Positions 1 through 12,893 of a stretch of 64,000 bases of DNA are shown piece by piece. This DNA comes from Megalopta genalis (lineage: Eukaryota; Arthropoda; Insecta; Hymenoptera; Halictidae): positions 9,340,532 to 9,404,531 of the forward strand of contig NC_135027.1 in NCBI RefSeq assembly GCF_051020955.1. The letters run 5' to 3'. Both the position numbers and the translations under genes were made by a program. Position 1 is the stretch's first letter. Each line of letters opens with the position of its first letter. The notes under the pieces were generated by a model that was not told the DNA's origin, searched no databases, and worked only from the letters and a program-made list of their open reading frames with translations.

Positions 1-2950
1 ATTTGAAGCTATATCGTTTATATCGCAAATACTTGAAGATAAATCATTTTTTTCGCATGGATTACAAGCTAACTCGCTTGTTTCGCTTCCAGTTGAAGCT
101 ATATCATTTATATCGCTAGTGTTCGAATGTAAATCATTTGTTTCGCATGGATTAGAAGCTAACTAGCTTGTTTCGCTTCCAATTGAAGCTATATCATTTA
201 TATCGCTAGTATTTGAAGTTAAATCATTTGTTTCGCATGGATTTGAAGCTAGAACTTCTACTCGGCAGTGATTTGAATCTAAATCTCGTGTTTTGCATGG
301 ATTTGAATCTCTACTTGTTTGTTTCACATGCAGTTGAAGCTAAATCATTTATATCGCTACTATTCGTAGGTAAATCATTTGTTTCGCATGGATTTGAAAC
401 TAAACCTTCTACGTCGCATTGATTTGAAGCTAAATCATTTGTTTCGAATGACTGTGAAGCTAACTCGTTTGTTTCGCATGCATTTGAATCAATATCGTTT
501 ATATCGTAAGTATTTGAAGCTAAATCATTTGTTCCGCATGGATTTGAAGCTAAACCTTCTACTTCGCGTTGCTTTGGAGATAAATCATGTGTTTCTTATG
601 CATTTAAAGCTGACTCACTTGTTTCACTTCCAGTTGAAGCTAAATCATTTATATCTCAAGTATTTGATCTAAATCTTTTTTTTCGCATGGTTTAGATGCT
701 AACTCGCTTGTTTCGCTTCCAATTGAAGGTATATCATTTATATCGCTAGTATTTGAAGTCAAATTATTTGTTTCGCATGGATTTGAAGCTAATCCTTCTA
801 CTTCGTATTCCTTTGAAGCTAAATCAATTGTTTCGCTTGGATTTGAAGCTAAACCTATTACTTCGCATTGATTTAAAGCTAAATCATGTGCTTCGAATGA
901 ACGTGAAGCTAAATCCTTTGTTTCGCATGCATTTGAATCTATATCGTTTATATCGCAAGTATTTGAAGCTAAATCATGTGTTTCGCATGAATGTGAAGCT
1001 AGCTCGTTTGTCTCGCTTCCAGTTGAAGCTAAATCATTTATATCGGAAGAATTTGAAGCTAAATTATCTGTTTCGCCTAGATTTGAAGCTAAACCTTCTA
1101 CTTCGCATTGCTTGGAAGATAAATCATGTGTTTCTCGTGGATTTGAAGCTAACTCGTTTGTTTCGCATGCGTTTGAATCTATATCGATTATATCGCAAGT
1201 ATTTGAAGCTAAATCTTTTTTTTCGCATGGATTTGAAGCTAAACCTTCTACGCCGCGTGGATTTGAAGTTAAATCACGTGTTTCGCATGGATTAGAAACT
1301 AACTCGCTTGTTTCGCTTCCAGTTGAAGCTAAATCATTTGTGTCGCAAGTATTTGAAGCTAAATCATTTGTTTCGCATGGATTTGAAGCTAAAACTTGTA
1401 CTCGGCATTGATTTGAATCTAAATCTCGTGTTTTGCATGGATTTGAATAAAACTTGTTTGTTTCGCATGCAGTTGAATCTAAATCATTTATATCCCAAGT
1501 ATATGAAGCAAAATCATTTGTTTCGCTTGGATTTGAAGCTAACCCTTCTACTTCGCATTGATTTGAAGCTAAATCATGTGTTTCGCATGAATGTGAAGCT
1601 AACTCGTTTGTCTCGCTTCCAGTTGAAGCTAAATCATTTATATCGCAAGTATTTGATCTAAATCTTTTTTTTCGCATGGTTTAGATGCTAACTCGCATGT
1701 TTCACTTCCAGTTGAAGCTAAATCAATTATATCGATAGTATTTGAAGCTAAATCATTTGTTTCGCATGGATTTGAAGCTAAAACTTCTACTCGGCAGTGA
1801 TTTGAATCTGAATCTCGTGTTTTGCATGGATTTGAATCTAACTTGTTTGTTTCGCATGCAGTTGAATCTAAATCATTTATATCGGAAGTATTTGTAGCTA
1901 AATCATTTGTTTCGCATGGATTTGAAGCTAAACCTTCTACTTCGCATTGCTTTGAAGATAAATCATGTGTTTCGCATGGATTTGAAGCTGACTCACTTGT
2001 TTCACTTCCAGATGAAGCTAAATCATTTATATCGCATGTATTTGAAGCTAAATCATTTGTTTCGCATCTATTTGAAGCTAAACCTTCTACTTCGCATTGA
2101 TTTGAACCTAAGTCATGTGTTTCGAATGAATGTGATGATAACTCGTTTGTATCGCATGCATTGGAAGCTATATCGTTTATATCGCAAGTATTTGAAGCTA
2201 AATCATTTGTTTCGCATTGATTTGTAGCTAAAACTTCTACTCCGCTTTGATTTAAATCTAAATCTCGTCTTTCGCATGGATTTGATTCTAACTTGTTTGT
2301 TTCGCATGCAGTTGAAGCTAAATCATTTATATCGGAAGTATTTGAAGCTAAATCATTTGTTTCGCATAGATTAGAAGCTAACTCGCTTGTTTCGCTTCCA
2401 GTTGAAGCTAAATCATTTATATCGATAGTATTTGAAGCTAAATCATTTGTTTCGCATGGATTTGAAGCTAAACCTTCTACTTCGCATTGATTTGAAGCTA
2501 AATCATGTGTTTCGAATGTCTGTGAAGCTAGCTCGTTTGTCTCGCTTCCAGTTGAAGCTAAATCATTTATATCGCAAGTATTTGAAGCTAAAGAATTTGT
2601 TTCGCATGGATTTGAAGCTAAACCTTCTACTTCGCAATGCATGGAAGATAAATCATGTGTTTCGCGTGGATTTGAAGCTAACTCGTTTTTTTCGCATTAA
2701 GTTGAATCTAAATCATTTATATCGCAAGTATTTGAAGCTAAATCATTTGTTTCGCTTGGATTTGAAGCTAAACGTTTTACTTCGCATTGATTTGAAGCTA
2801 AATCATGTGCTTCGAATGAACGTGTAGCTAACTCGTTTGTTTCGCATGCATTTGAATCTATATCGTTTATATCGCAAGTATTTGAAGCTAAATCATGTGT
2901 TTCGCATGAATGTGAAAATAGCTCGTTTGTCTCGCTTCCAGTTGAAGCTA
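1..2950. repeat. Duplicated block 1, left copy (partner 6294-8943)
   Basis: This block matches 6294 onward at a fixed offset of 6293 bases. Differences seen by eye are few: G215 versus T6508, T1135 versus G7428 and A2012 versus T8305. About 300 bp near 2041-2340 is missing from the partner; after that point the offset is 5993. The copies separate at about 2950/8943. The left limit is the window edge, so the duplication may extend upstream. Inside, a 1-bp insertion (unit 301-331) and 1-bp deletions (662-690 and 1651-1679) shift the reading frame. Confidence 0.92.
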
Positions 2951-3944
2951 TATCATTTATATCGCTAGTATTTGAAGTTAAATCATTTGTTTCGCATGGA
3001 TTTGAAGCTAAACCTTCTACTTCGTATTCCTTTGAAGACAAATCATGTGTTTCGCGTGGATTTGAAGCTAACTCGTTTGTTTCGCATGCATTTGAATCTA
3101 TATCGTTCGTATCGCAAGTATTTGAAGCTAAATGTATATTTTCGCATGGATTAGAGGCTAACTCGCTTGTTTCGCTTCCAGCTGAAGCTAAATCATTTAT
3201 ATCGCTAGTATTCGAAGGTAAATCATTTGTTTCTCATGGATTAGAAGATAACTCGCTTGTTTCGCTTCCAATTGAAGCTATATCATTTATATCGCTAGTA
3301 TTTGAAGTTAAATCATTTGTTTCGCATGGATTTGAAGCTAAACCTTCTACTTCGTATTCCTTTGAAGTCAAATCATGTGTTTCGCGTGGATTTGAAGCTA
3401 ACTCGTTTGTTTCGCACGCAGTTGAATCTAAATCATTTATTTCGCAAGTATTTGAAGCAAAATCATTTGTTTCTCTTGGATTTGAACCAAACCTTCTTCT
3501 TCGCATTGATTTGAAGCTAAATCATGTGTTTCGAATGAATGTGAAGCTGACTCGTTTGTTTCGCATGGATTTGAAGCTATATCGTTTATATCGCAAGTAT
3601 TTGAAGCTAAATCATTTGTTTCGCATGGATTTGAAGCTAATCATTCTACTTCGTATTCCTTTGAAGACAAATCATTTGTTTCGCACGTATTTGAAGCTAA
3701 CTCGCTTGTTTCGCTTCCAGTTAAAGCTAAATCATTTATATCGCAAGTATTTGAAGCTAAATCATTTGTTTCGCATCGATTGGAAGCTAAACCGTCTACT
3801 TCCCATTGATTTGAACCTAAGTCATGTGTTTCGAATGAATGTGAAGCTAACTCGTTTGTATCGTATGTTTTTGAAGCTACATCGTTTATATCGCAAGAAT
3901 TTGAAGCTAAATCATTTGCTTCGCATGGATTTCAAGCTGAATCT
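2951..3944. repeat. Array segment between duplicated blocks
   Basis: Ordinary A-D-E and A-B-C-D-E monomers fill this stretch, with no unique sequence and no gene. A 1-bp deletion in the unit starting at 3480 changes the register. I did not find a long near-identical partner for it within the window. Confidence 0.8.
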
Positions 3945-4940
3945 TCTACTTCGCAATGCAAGGAAGATAAATCATGTGTTTCGCGTCGATTTGAAGCTAC
4001 CTCGTTTGTTTAGCATGCAGTTGAATCTAATCATTTATATCGCAAGTATTTGAAGCTAAACCATTTATTTCAAATGGATTTGAAGCTGAACCATCTACTA
4101 GGCATTGATTTGAAGCTAAATCATGTGTTTCGAATGACTGTGAAGCTAACTCGTTTGTTTCGCTTGCGTTTGAAGCTATATCGTTTATATCGCAAGTATT
4201 TGAAACTAAATCATTTGTTTCACATGGATTAGAAGCTAACTCGCTTGTTTCGCTTCCAGTTGAAGTTATATCATTCATATCGCTAGTATTTGAAGCTAAA
4301 TCATTTGTTTCGCATGGATTTGAAGCTCAAACTTCTACTCGGCATTGATTTGAATCTAAATCTCGCGTTTTGTATGGATTTGAAGCTAACCCGCTTGTTT
4401 CGCTTCCAGTTGAAGCTAAATCATTTATATCGCTGGTATTTGAAGCTAAATCATTTGTTTCGCATGGATTTGAAGCGAAACCTTCTTCTTCGCATTGATT
4501 TGAAGATAAATCATGTGTTTCGAATGAATGTGAAGCTAACTCGTTTGTTTGGCATGCATTTGAAGCTATATCGTTTATATCGCAAGTATTTGAAGCTAAA
4601 TCATTTATTCGCATGGATTTGAAGCTAAACCTTTTCTTCGCGTTGCTTTGAAGATAAATCATGTGTTTCGCATGGATTTGAATCTAACTCGAATGTTTCG
4701 CATGCAGTTGAAGCTAAATCATTTATATCGCAAGTATTTGAAGCTGAATCATTTGTTTCGAATGGATTTGGAGCTAAACCTTCTACTTCGCATTGATTTG
4801 AACCTAAGTCATGTGTTTCGAATGAATGTGAAGATAACTCGTTTGTATCGCATGCATTTGAAGCTATATCGTTTATATCGCAAGTATTTGAAGCAAAATC
4901 ATTTGTTTCGCTTGGATTTGAAGCTCAATCTTCTACTTCG
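3945..4940. repeat. 988-bp tandem duplication, copy 1
   Basis: This is the left half of a tandem pair with a period of about 987-988 bp; for example, the block near 4027 matches 5014 and the block near 4290 matches 5277. It carries three 1-bp deletions (about 4019-4047, 4588-4616 and 4617-4645). The first two are shared with copy 2. The third, in a unit that reads CCTTTTCTTCG where copy 2 reads CCTTCTACTTCG, is private. This explains the change of offset from 987 to 988. Confidence 0.85.
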
Positions 4941-5928
4941 CAATGCAAGGAAGACAAATCATGTGTTTCGCGTCGATTTGAAGCTAACTCGTTTGTTTAG
5001 CATGCAGTTGAATCTAATCATTTATATCGCAAGTATTTGAAGCTAAACCATTTATTTCAAATGGATTTGAAGCTGAACCATCTACTAGGCATTGATTTGA
5101 AGCTAAATCATGTGTTTCGAATGACTGTGAAGCTAACTCGTTTGTTTCGCTTGCGTTTGAAGCTATATCGTTCATATCGCAAGTATTTGAAGCTAAATCA
5201 TTTGTTTCACATGGATTAGAAGCTAACTCGCTTGTTTCGCTTCCAGTTGAAGTTATATCATTCATATCGCTAGTATTTGAAGCTAAATCATTTGTTTCGC
5301 ATGGATTTGAAGCTAAAACTTCTACTCGGCATTGATTTGAATCTAAATCTCGTGTATTGTATGGATTTGAAGCTAACCCGCTTGTTTCGCTTCCAGTTGA
5401 AGCTAAATCATTTATATCGCTGGTATTTGAAGCTAAATCATTTGTTTCGCATGGATTTGAAGCGAAACCTTCTTCTTCGCATTGATTTGAAGATAAATCA
5501 TGTGTTTCGAATGAATGTGAAGCTAACTCGTTTGTTTGGCATGCATTTGAAGCTATATCGTTTATATCGCAAGTATTTGAAGCTAAATCATTTATTCGCA
5601 TGGATTTGAAGCTAAACCTTCTACTTCGCGTTGCTTTGAAGATAAATCATGTGTTTCGCATGGATTTGAATCTAACTCGAATGTTTCGCATGCAGTTGAA
5701 GCTAAATCATTTATATCGCAAGTATTTGAAGCTGAATCATTTGTTTCGAATGGATTTGGAGCTCAATCTTCTACTTCGCATTGATTTGAACCTAAGTCAT
5801 GTGTTTCGAATGAATGTGAAGATAACTCGTTTGTATCGCATGCATTTGAAGCTATATCGTTCATATCGCAAGTATTTGAAGCAAAATCATTTGTTTCGCT
5901 TGGATTTGAAGCTCAATCTTCTACTTCG
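4941..5928. repeat. 988-bp tandem duplication, copy 2
   Basis: This is the right half of the 988-bp pair and follows copy 1 directly. It shares the unusual C-type monomer with GCGTCGATTT near 4970, a D-type monomer with TTTAGCATGC and the 1-bp-short units. The match to copy 1 ends at about 5928, where this copy continues into CGCATTGATTTG while copy 1 had joined CGCAATGCAAGG. Confidence 0.85.
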
Positions 5929-6293
5929 CATTGATTTGAAGCTAAATCATGTGTTTCGAATGCATGTGAATCTAAGTTGTTTGTTTCGCATGCGTTTGAA
6001 TCTAAATCATTTATATCGCAAGTATTTGAAGCTAAATCATTTGTTTCGCATGGATTTGAAACCGAAGATTTTACCTCGCATTGATTTGAAGCTAAATCAT
6101 GTGTTTCGCATGAATTTGAAGCTAACTCTTTTGTCTCGCTACCAGTTGAAGCTAAATCATTTATATCGCAAGTAGTTGAAGCTAAATCATTTGCTTCGCA
6201 TGGATTTCAAGCTAAACCTTCTACTTCGCATTAGTTTGAAGCTAAATCATGTGTTTCGAATGACTGTGAACCTAACTCGTTTGTTTCGCACGC
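5929..6293. repeat. Array segment between duplicated blocks
   Basis: Standard monomers in the A-B-C-D-E order; no gene or unique sequence is visible. It links the 988-bp tandem pair to the second copy of block 1. Confidence 0.8.
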
Positions 6294-8943
6294 ATTTGAA
6301 GCTATATCGTTTATATCGCAAATACTTGAAGATAAATCATTTTTTTCGCATGGATTACAAGCTAACTCGCTTGTTTCGCTTCCAGTTGAAGCTATATCAT
6401 TTATATCGCTAGTGTTCGAATGTAAATCATTTGTTTCGCATGGATTAGAAGCTAACTAGCTTGTTTCGCTTCCAATTGAAGCTATATCATTTATATCGCT
6501 AGTATTTTAAGTTAAATCATTTGTTTCGCATGGATTTGAAGCTAGAACTTCTACTCGGCAGTGATTTGAATCTAAATCTCGTGTTTTGCATGGATTTGAA
6601 TCTCTACTTGTTTGTTTCACATGCAGTTGAAGCTAAATCATTTATATCGCTACTATTCGTAGGTAAATCATTTGTTTCGCATGGATTTGAAACTAAACCT
6701 TCTACGTCGCATTGATTTGAAGCTAAATCATTTGTTTCGAATGACTGTGAAGCTAACTCGTTTGTTTCGCATGCATTTGAATCAATATCGTTTATATCGT
6801 AAGTATTTGAAGCTAAATCATTTGTTCCGCATGGATTTGAAGCTAAACCTTCTACTTCGCGTTGCTTTGGAGATAAATCATGTGTTTCTTATGCATTTAA
6901 AGCTGACTCACTTGTTTCACTTCCAGTTGAAGCTAAATCATTTATATCTCAAGTATTTGATCTAAATCTTTTTTTTCGCATGGTTTAGATGCTAACTCGC
7001 TTGTTTCGCTTCCAATTGAAGGTATATCATTTATATCGCTAGTATTTGAAGTCAAATTATTTGTTTCGCATGGATTTGAAGCTAATCCTTCTACTTCGTA
7101 TTCCTTTGAAGCTAAATCAATTGTTTCGCTTGGATTTGAAGCTAAACCTATTACTTCGCATTGATTTAAAGCTAAATCATGTGCTTCGAATGAACGTGAA
7201 GCTAAATCCTTTGTTTCGCATGCATTTGAATCTATATCGTTTATATCGCAAGTATTTGAAGCTAAATCATGTGTTTCGCATGAATGTGAAGCTAGCTCGT
7301 TTGTCTCGCTTCCAGTTGAAGCTAAATCATTTATATCGGAAGAATTTGAAGCTAAATTATCTGTTTCGCCTAGATTTGAAGCTAAACCTTCTACTTCGCA
7401 TTGCTTGGAAGATAAATCATGTGTTTCGCGTGGATTTGAAGCTAACTCGTTTGTTTCGCATGCGTTTGAATCTATATCGATTATATCGCAAGTATTTGAA
7501 GCTAAATCTTTTTTTTCGCATGGATTTGAAGCTAAACCTTCTACGCCGCGTGGATTTGAAGTTAAATCACGTGTTTCGCATGGATTAGAAACTAACTCGC
7601 TTGTTTCGCTTCCAGTTGAAGCTAAATCATTTGTGTCGCAAGTATTTGAAGCTAAATCATTTGTTTCGCATGGATTTGAAGCTAAAACTTGTACTCGGCA
7701 TTGATTTGAATCTAAATCTCGTGTTTTGCATGGATTTGAATAAAACTTGTTTGTTTCGCATGCAGTTGAATCTAAATCATTTATATCCCAAGTATATGAA
7801 GCAAAATCATTTGTTTCGCTTGGATTTGAAGCTAACCCTTCTACTTCGCATTGATTTGAAGCTAAATCATGTGTTTCGCATGAATGTGAAGCTAACTCGT
7901 TTGTCTCGCTTCCAGTTGAAGCTAAATCATTTATATCGCAAGTATTTGATCTAAATCTTTTTTTTCGCATGGTTTAGATGCTAACTCGCATGTTTCACTT
8001 CCAGTTGAAGCTAAATCAATTATATCGATAGTATTTGAAGCTAAATCATTTGTTTCGCATGGATTTGAAGCTAAAACTTCTACTCGGCAGTGATTTGAAT
8101 CTGAATCTCGTGTTTTGCATGGATTTGAATCTAACTTGTTTGTTTCGCATGCAGTTGAATCTAAATCATTTATATCGGAAGTATTTGTAGCTAAATCATT
8201 TGTTTCGCATGGATTTGAAGCTAAACCTTCTACTTCGCATTGCTTTGAAGATAAATCATGTGTTTCGCATGGATTTGAAGCTGACTCACTTGTTTCACTT
8301 CCAGTTGAAGCTAAATCATTTATATCGCATGTATTTGAAGCTAAATCATTTGTTTCGCATAGATTAGAAGCTAACTCGCTTGTTTCGCTTCCAGTTGAAG
8401 CTAAATCATTTATATCGATAGTATTTGAAGCTAAATCATTTGTTTCGCATGGATTTGAAGCTAAACCTTCTACTTCGCATTGATTTGAAGCTAAATCATG
8501 TGTTTCGAATGTCTGTGAAGCTAGCTCGTTTGTCTCGCTTCCAGTTGAAGCTAAATCATTTATATCGCAAGTATTTGAAGCTAAAGAATTTGTTTCGCAT
8601 GGATTTGAAGCTAAACCTTCTACTTCGCAATGCATGGAAGATAAATCATGTGTTTCGCGTGGATTTGAAGCTAACTCGTTTTTTTCGCATTAAGTTGAAT
8701 CTAAATCATTTATATCGCAAGTATTTGAAGCTAAATCATTTGTTTCGCTTGGATTTGAAGCTAAACGTTTTACTTCGCATTGATTTGAAGCTAAATCATG
8801 TGCTTCGAATGAACGTGTAGCTAACTCGTTTGTTTCGCATGCATTTGAATCTATATCGTTTATATCGCAAGTATTTGAAGCTAAATCATGTGTTTCGCAT
8901 GAATGTGAAAATAGCTCGTTTGTCTCGCTTCCAGTTGAAGCTA
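6294..8943. repeat. Duplicated block 1, right copy, with a 300-bp deletion
   Basis: Near-identical to 1-2950. Relative to that copy it lacks about 300 bp at the junction near 8334, which is exactly ten monomers or two 150-bp repeats. The divergence point at about 8943 is abrupt: the left copy continues with CTATATC and this copy with CTAAATC. The very low number of substitutions indicates a recent duplication or recent homogenisation. Confidence 0.92.
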
Positions 8944-10373
8944 AATCATTTATATCGCAAGTATTTGAAGCTAAATCATTTGTTTCGCATGGATTTGAAG
9001 CTAAACCTTCTACTTCGCAATGCATGGAAGAGAAATCATGTGTTTCGCGTCGATTTGAAGCTAACTCGTTTGTTTCGCATGCATTTGAAGCTATAACGTT
9101 TATATCGCAAGTACTTGAAGCTAAATCATTTGTTTCGCATGGATTTGAAGCTGACTCGCATGTTTCGCTTCCAGATGGAGCTAAATCATTTATATTGCTA
9201 ATATTTGAAGCTAAATTATTTGTTTCGCTTCCAGTTGAAGCTAAATCATTTATATCGCTAGTATTTGAAGGTAAATCATTTGTTTCGCATGGATTTGAAG
9301 TCAAAGCTTTACCCTCGCATTGATTTGAAGCTAAATCATGACTTTCGCATGAATGTGAAGCTAACTCGTTTGTCTCGCTTCCAGTTGAAGCTAAATCATT
9401 TATATCGCAAGTATTTGAAGCTAAATCATATGTTTGTCATGGATTTGAAGCCAAACCTTCTACCTCGCACTGAATAGAAGCTTTGTCATGTGTTTCGCGT
9501 GGATTTGAATCTAACTCGATTGTTTCGCGTGCAGTTGAAGCTAAATCATTTATATTGCTAGTTTTTGAAGGTAAATCATTTGTTTCGCATGGATTTGAAC
9601 CTAAACCTTCTACTTCGCATTGATTTGAAGATAAATCATGTGTTTCGAATGACTGTGAAGCTATCTCGTTTGTTTCGCATGCATTTGAAGATATATCGTT
9701 TATATCGCAAGTATTTGAAGCTAAATCATATGTTTCGCATGGATTTGAAGCTGAAACTCCTACTCGGCATTGATTTGAATCTAAATCTGGTGTTTTGCAT
9801 GGATTTGAATCTAACTCGCTTGTTTCGCATGCATTTTAAGCTATATCATTTATATCGATAGTATTTGAAGCTAAACCATTTGTTTCGCATGGATTTGAAG
9901 CTAAACCTTCTACTTCGCATTGATTTGAAGCTAAATCATATGTTTCGAATGTCTGTGAACCTAACTCGTTTGTATCGCTTGCATTTGAAGCTATATCGTT
10001 TACATCGAAAAAACTTGAAGATAAATCATTTGTTTCGCATGGATTTGAAGCTAACTCGCATTTTTCGCTTCCAGTTGGAACTAAATCATTTATATCGCTA
10101 GTATTTGAAGCTAAATTATTTGTTTCGCTTGGATTTGAAGCTAAACCATCTACTTCGCATTGATTTGAAGCTAAATCACGTGTTTCGAATGAATGTGAAG
10201 CTAACTCGTTTGATTCGCATGCATTTGAAGCTATAGCGTTTATATCGCAAGTATTTGAAGCTGAATCATTTGTTTCGCATGGATTTGAAGCTAAAACTTC
10301 TACTCGGCATTGATTTGAATCTAAATCTCGTGTTTTGCATGGACTTGAATCTAACTTGTTTGTTTCCGCATGG
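8944..10373. repeat. Array segment before the phase-locked zone
   Basis: Mixed 90-bp and 150-bp repeats with no unique sequence. The stretch from about 9829 to 10101 closely resembles 30767-31039, and the stretch from about 10090 to 10470 resembles 26880-27260 and 31025-31405. All three copies of the latter carry the same 1-bp insertion producing GTTTCCGCATGG (near 10370, 27159 and 31304). This local run was therefore copied about 17-21 kb to the right. Confidence 0.8.
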
Positions 10374-11333
10374 AGTTGAATCTAAATCATTTATATCGCA
10401 AGTATTTGAAGCAAAATCATTTGTTTCTCTTGTATTTGAAGCTAACCCTTCTTCTTCGCATTGATTTGAAGCTAAATCATTTGTTTTGCGTGGATTAGAA
10501 GCTAACTCGCTTCTTTCGCTTCCAAGTGAAGCTATATCATTTATATCGCTTGTATTTGAAGTTAAAACATTTGTTTCGCATGGATTTGAAGTTAAACCTT
10601 CTACCTCGTACTGATGTGAAGCTTTGTCGTGAGTTTCGCGTGGATTTGAATATAACTAGATTGTTTCGCATGCAGTTGAAGCTAAATCATTTATATCGCA
10701 AGTACTTGAAGCTAAATCATTTGTTTCGCATGGATTTGAAGCTGACTCGCATGTTTCGCTTCCAGATGGAGCTAAATCATTTATATCGCTAGTATTTGAA
10801 GCTAAATCATTTGTTTCGCTTCCAGTTGAAGCTAAATCATTTATATCGCTAGTATTTGAAGGTAAATCATTTGTTTCGCATGGATTTGAAGCTAAACCTT
10901 CTACTTCGCATTGTTTTGAAGATAAATCATGTGTTTCGAATGACTGTGAAGCTAACTCGTTTGTTTCGCATGCATTTGAATATATACCGTTTATATCGCA
11001 AGTATTTGAAGCGAAATCATATGTTTCGCATGGATTTGAAGCTGAAACTTCTACTCGGCATTGATTTGAATCTAAATCTCGTGTTTTGCATGTATTTGAA
11101 TCTAACTTGTTTGTTTCGCATGCAGTTGAATCTAAATCATTTATATCGCAAGTATTTGAAGCAAAATCATTTGTTTCGCTTGGACTTGAAGCTAAACCTT
11201 CTACTTCGCATTGATTTGAAGCTAAATCACGTGTTTCGAATGAATGTGAAGCTAACTCGTTTGTTTCGCTTCCAGTTGAAGCTAAATCATTTATATCGGA
11301 AGTATTTGAAGCTAAATTATTTGTTTCGCTTGG

Positions 11334-11483
11334 ATTTCAAGCTAAACCTTCTACTTCGCATTGATTTGAAGCTAAATCACGTGTTTCGAATGAATGTGAA
11401 GCTAACTCGTTTGTTTCGCATGCATTTGAAGCTATATCGTTTATATCGCAAGTATTTGAAGCTAAATCATTCGTTTCGCATGG
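11334..11483. repeat. Exemplar 150-bp higher-order repeat (monomers B-C-D-E-A)
   Basis: This clean stretch shows the five monomer classes in order: B at 11334-11363 (ends CGCATTG), C at 11364-11393 (ends CGAATGA), D at 11394-11423 (ends CGCATGC), E at 11424-11453 (ends CGCAAGT) and A at 11454-11483 (ends CGCATGG). The same order recurs throughout the window. On the minus strand the classes read, from E back to A, TCDINDIASN, ACETNELASH, SFETHDLASN, QCEVEGLASN and PCETNDLASN. Several length differences between recent block copies are 150 or 300 bp, so this pentamer is probably the main unit of unequal exchange. Confidence 0.93.
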
Positions 11484-12314
11484 ATTAGATGCTAACTCAA
11501 TTGTTTCGCTTCCAGTTGAAGCTATATCATTTATATCGCAAGTATTTGAAGCTAAATCATTTGTTTCGCTTGGATATGAAGCTAAACCTTTTACTTCGCA
11601 TTGATTTGAAGCTAAATCATGTGCTTCGAATGAACGTGAAGCTAACTCGTTTGTCTCGCATGCATTTGAATCTATATCGTTTATATCGCAAGTATTTAAA
11701 ACTAAATCATTTGTTTCGCATGAATGTGAAGCTAACTCGTTTGTCTCGCTTCCAGTTGAAACTAAATCATTTATATCGCAAGTATTTGAAGCTAAATCAT
11801 TTGTTTCGCATGGATTTGAAGCTAACTTGTTTGTTTCGCATGCAGTTGAATCTAAATCATTTATATCGCAAGTATTTGAAGCTAAATCATTTGTTTCGCA
11901 TGGATTTGAAGTCAAAGCTTTTACCTCGCATTGATTTGAAGCTAAATCATGTGTTTCGCATGGATTTGAAGCTAACGCGTTTGTTTCGCATGCAGTTGAA
12001 TCTAAATCCTTTATATCGCAAGTATTTGAAGCTAAATTATTTATTTCGCATGGATTTGAAGCCAAATCTTCTACACCGCTTTGATTTGAAGCAAAATCAT
12101 GTGTTTCGAATGAATGTGAAGCTAACTCGTTTGTTTCGCATGCATTTGAAGCTATATCGTTTATATCGCAAATACTTGAAGCTAAATCATTTGTTTCGCA
12201 TGGATTTGAAGCTAACTCGCATGTTTCGCTTCCAGTTGGAGCTAAATCATTTATATCGCTAGTATTTGTAGCTAAATTATTTGTTTCGCTTGGATTTGAA
12301 GCTAAACCATCCAC
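11337..12314 (-). other. Open decapeptide-repeat frame (325 codons), probably not a gene
   Basis: A minus-strand open stretch inside the phase-locked zone, made entirely of decapeptide repeats of the NDLASN type. The first codon is GTG (plus-strand CAC at 12312-12314). No promoter, splice site or unique terminal sequence is visible. It is listed because it is among the longer open stretches and lies in the same phase as the frame at 13917-15365. Confidence 0.2.
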
Positions 12315-12803
12315 TTCGCATTGATTTGAAGCTAAATCACGTGTTTCGAATGGATGTGAAGCTAACTCGTTTGATTCGCATGCATTTGAAGCTATATCGT
12401 TTATATCGCAAGTATTTGAAGCTGAATCATTTGTTTCTCTTGGATTTGAAGCTAAACCTTCTACTTCGCATTGATTTGAAGCTAAATCATTTGTTTTGCA
12501 TGGATTAGAAGTTAACTCGCTTGTTTCGCTTCCAAGTGAAGCTATATCATTTATATCGCTTGTATTTGAAGTTAAAACATTTGTTTCGCATGGATTTGAA
12601 GCTAAACCTTCTACTTCGTATTCCTTTCAAGACAAATCATTTGTTTCGCATGGATTTGAAGCTAAATCATTTGTTTCGCATGGATTTGAAGCTAAACCTT
12701 CTACCTCGTACTGATGTGAAGCTTTGTCGTGTGTTTCGCGTGGATTTGAATCTAACTCGATTGTTTCGCATGCAGTTGAAGCTAAATCATTTATATCGCA
12801 AGT

Positions 12804-12893
12804 ACTTGAAGCTAAATCATTTGTTTCGCATGGATTTGAAGCTGACTCGCATGTTTCGCTTCCAGATGGAGCTAAATCATTTATATCGCTAGT
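12804..12893. repeat. Exemplar 90-bp higher-order repeat (monomers A-D-E)
   Basis: This is a shorter repeat that skips classes B and C: an A-type monomer at 12804-12833, a D-type ending CGCTTCC at 12834-12863, and an E-type ending CGCTAGT at 12864-12893. It is followed at 12894-12923 by a monomer with an A-like body and a D-like CGCTTCC end, which looks like an A/D recombinant. The trimer is common throughout the window and is usually associated with the D2 (CGCTTCC) and E2 (CGCTAGT) variants. On the minus strand these read GSETSELASN and TSDINDLAST. Confidence 0.85.

Noticed and set aside
10856..12262. Plus-strand frames reading LKLNHLFRMD as membrane or DNA-binding proteins
   Set aside because: The frame closes at every CGCTAGT or ATTAGAAG unit and overlaps longer minus-strand frames in the same DNA. 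The hydrophobic and basic pattern is just the satellite read in another phase.
11337..12314. Pentapeptide-repeat protein (A[D/N]LXX family)
   Set aside because: NDLAS resembles one pentapeptide, but the alternate five residues (NPCET, NTCDI, NQCEV) lack the central Leu or Phe and the small residue two places before it. The true period is ten residues.
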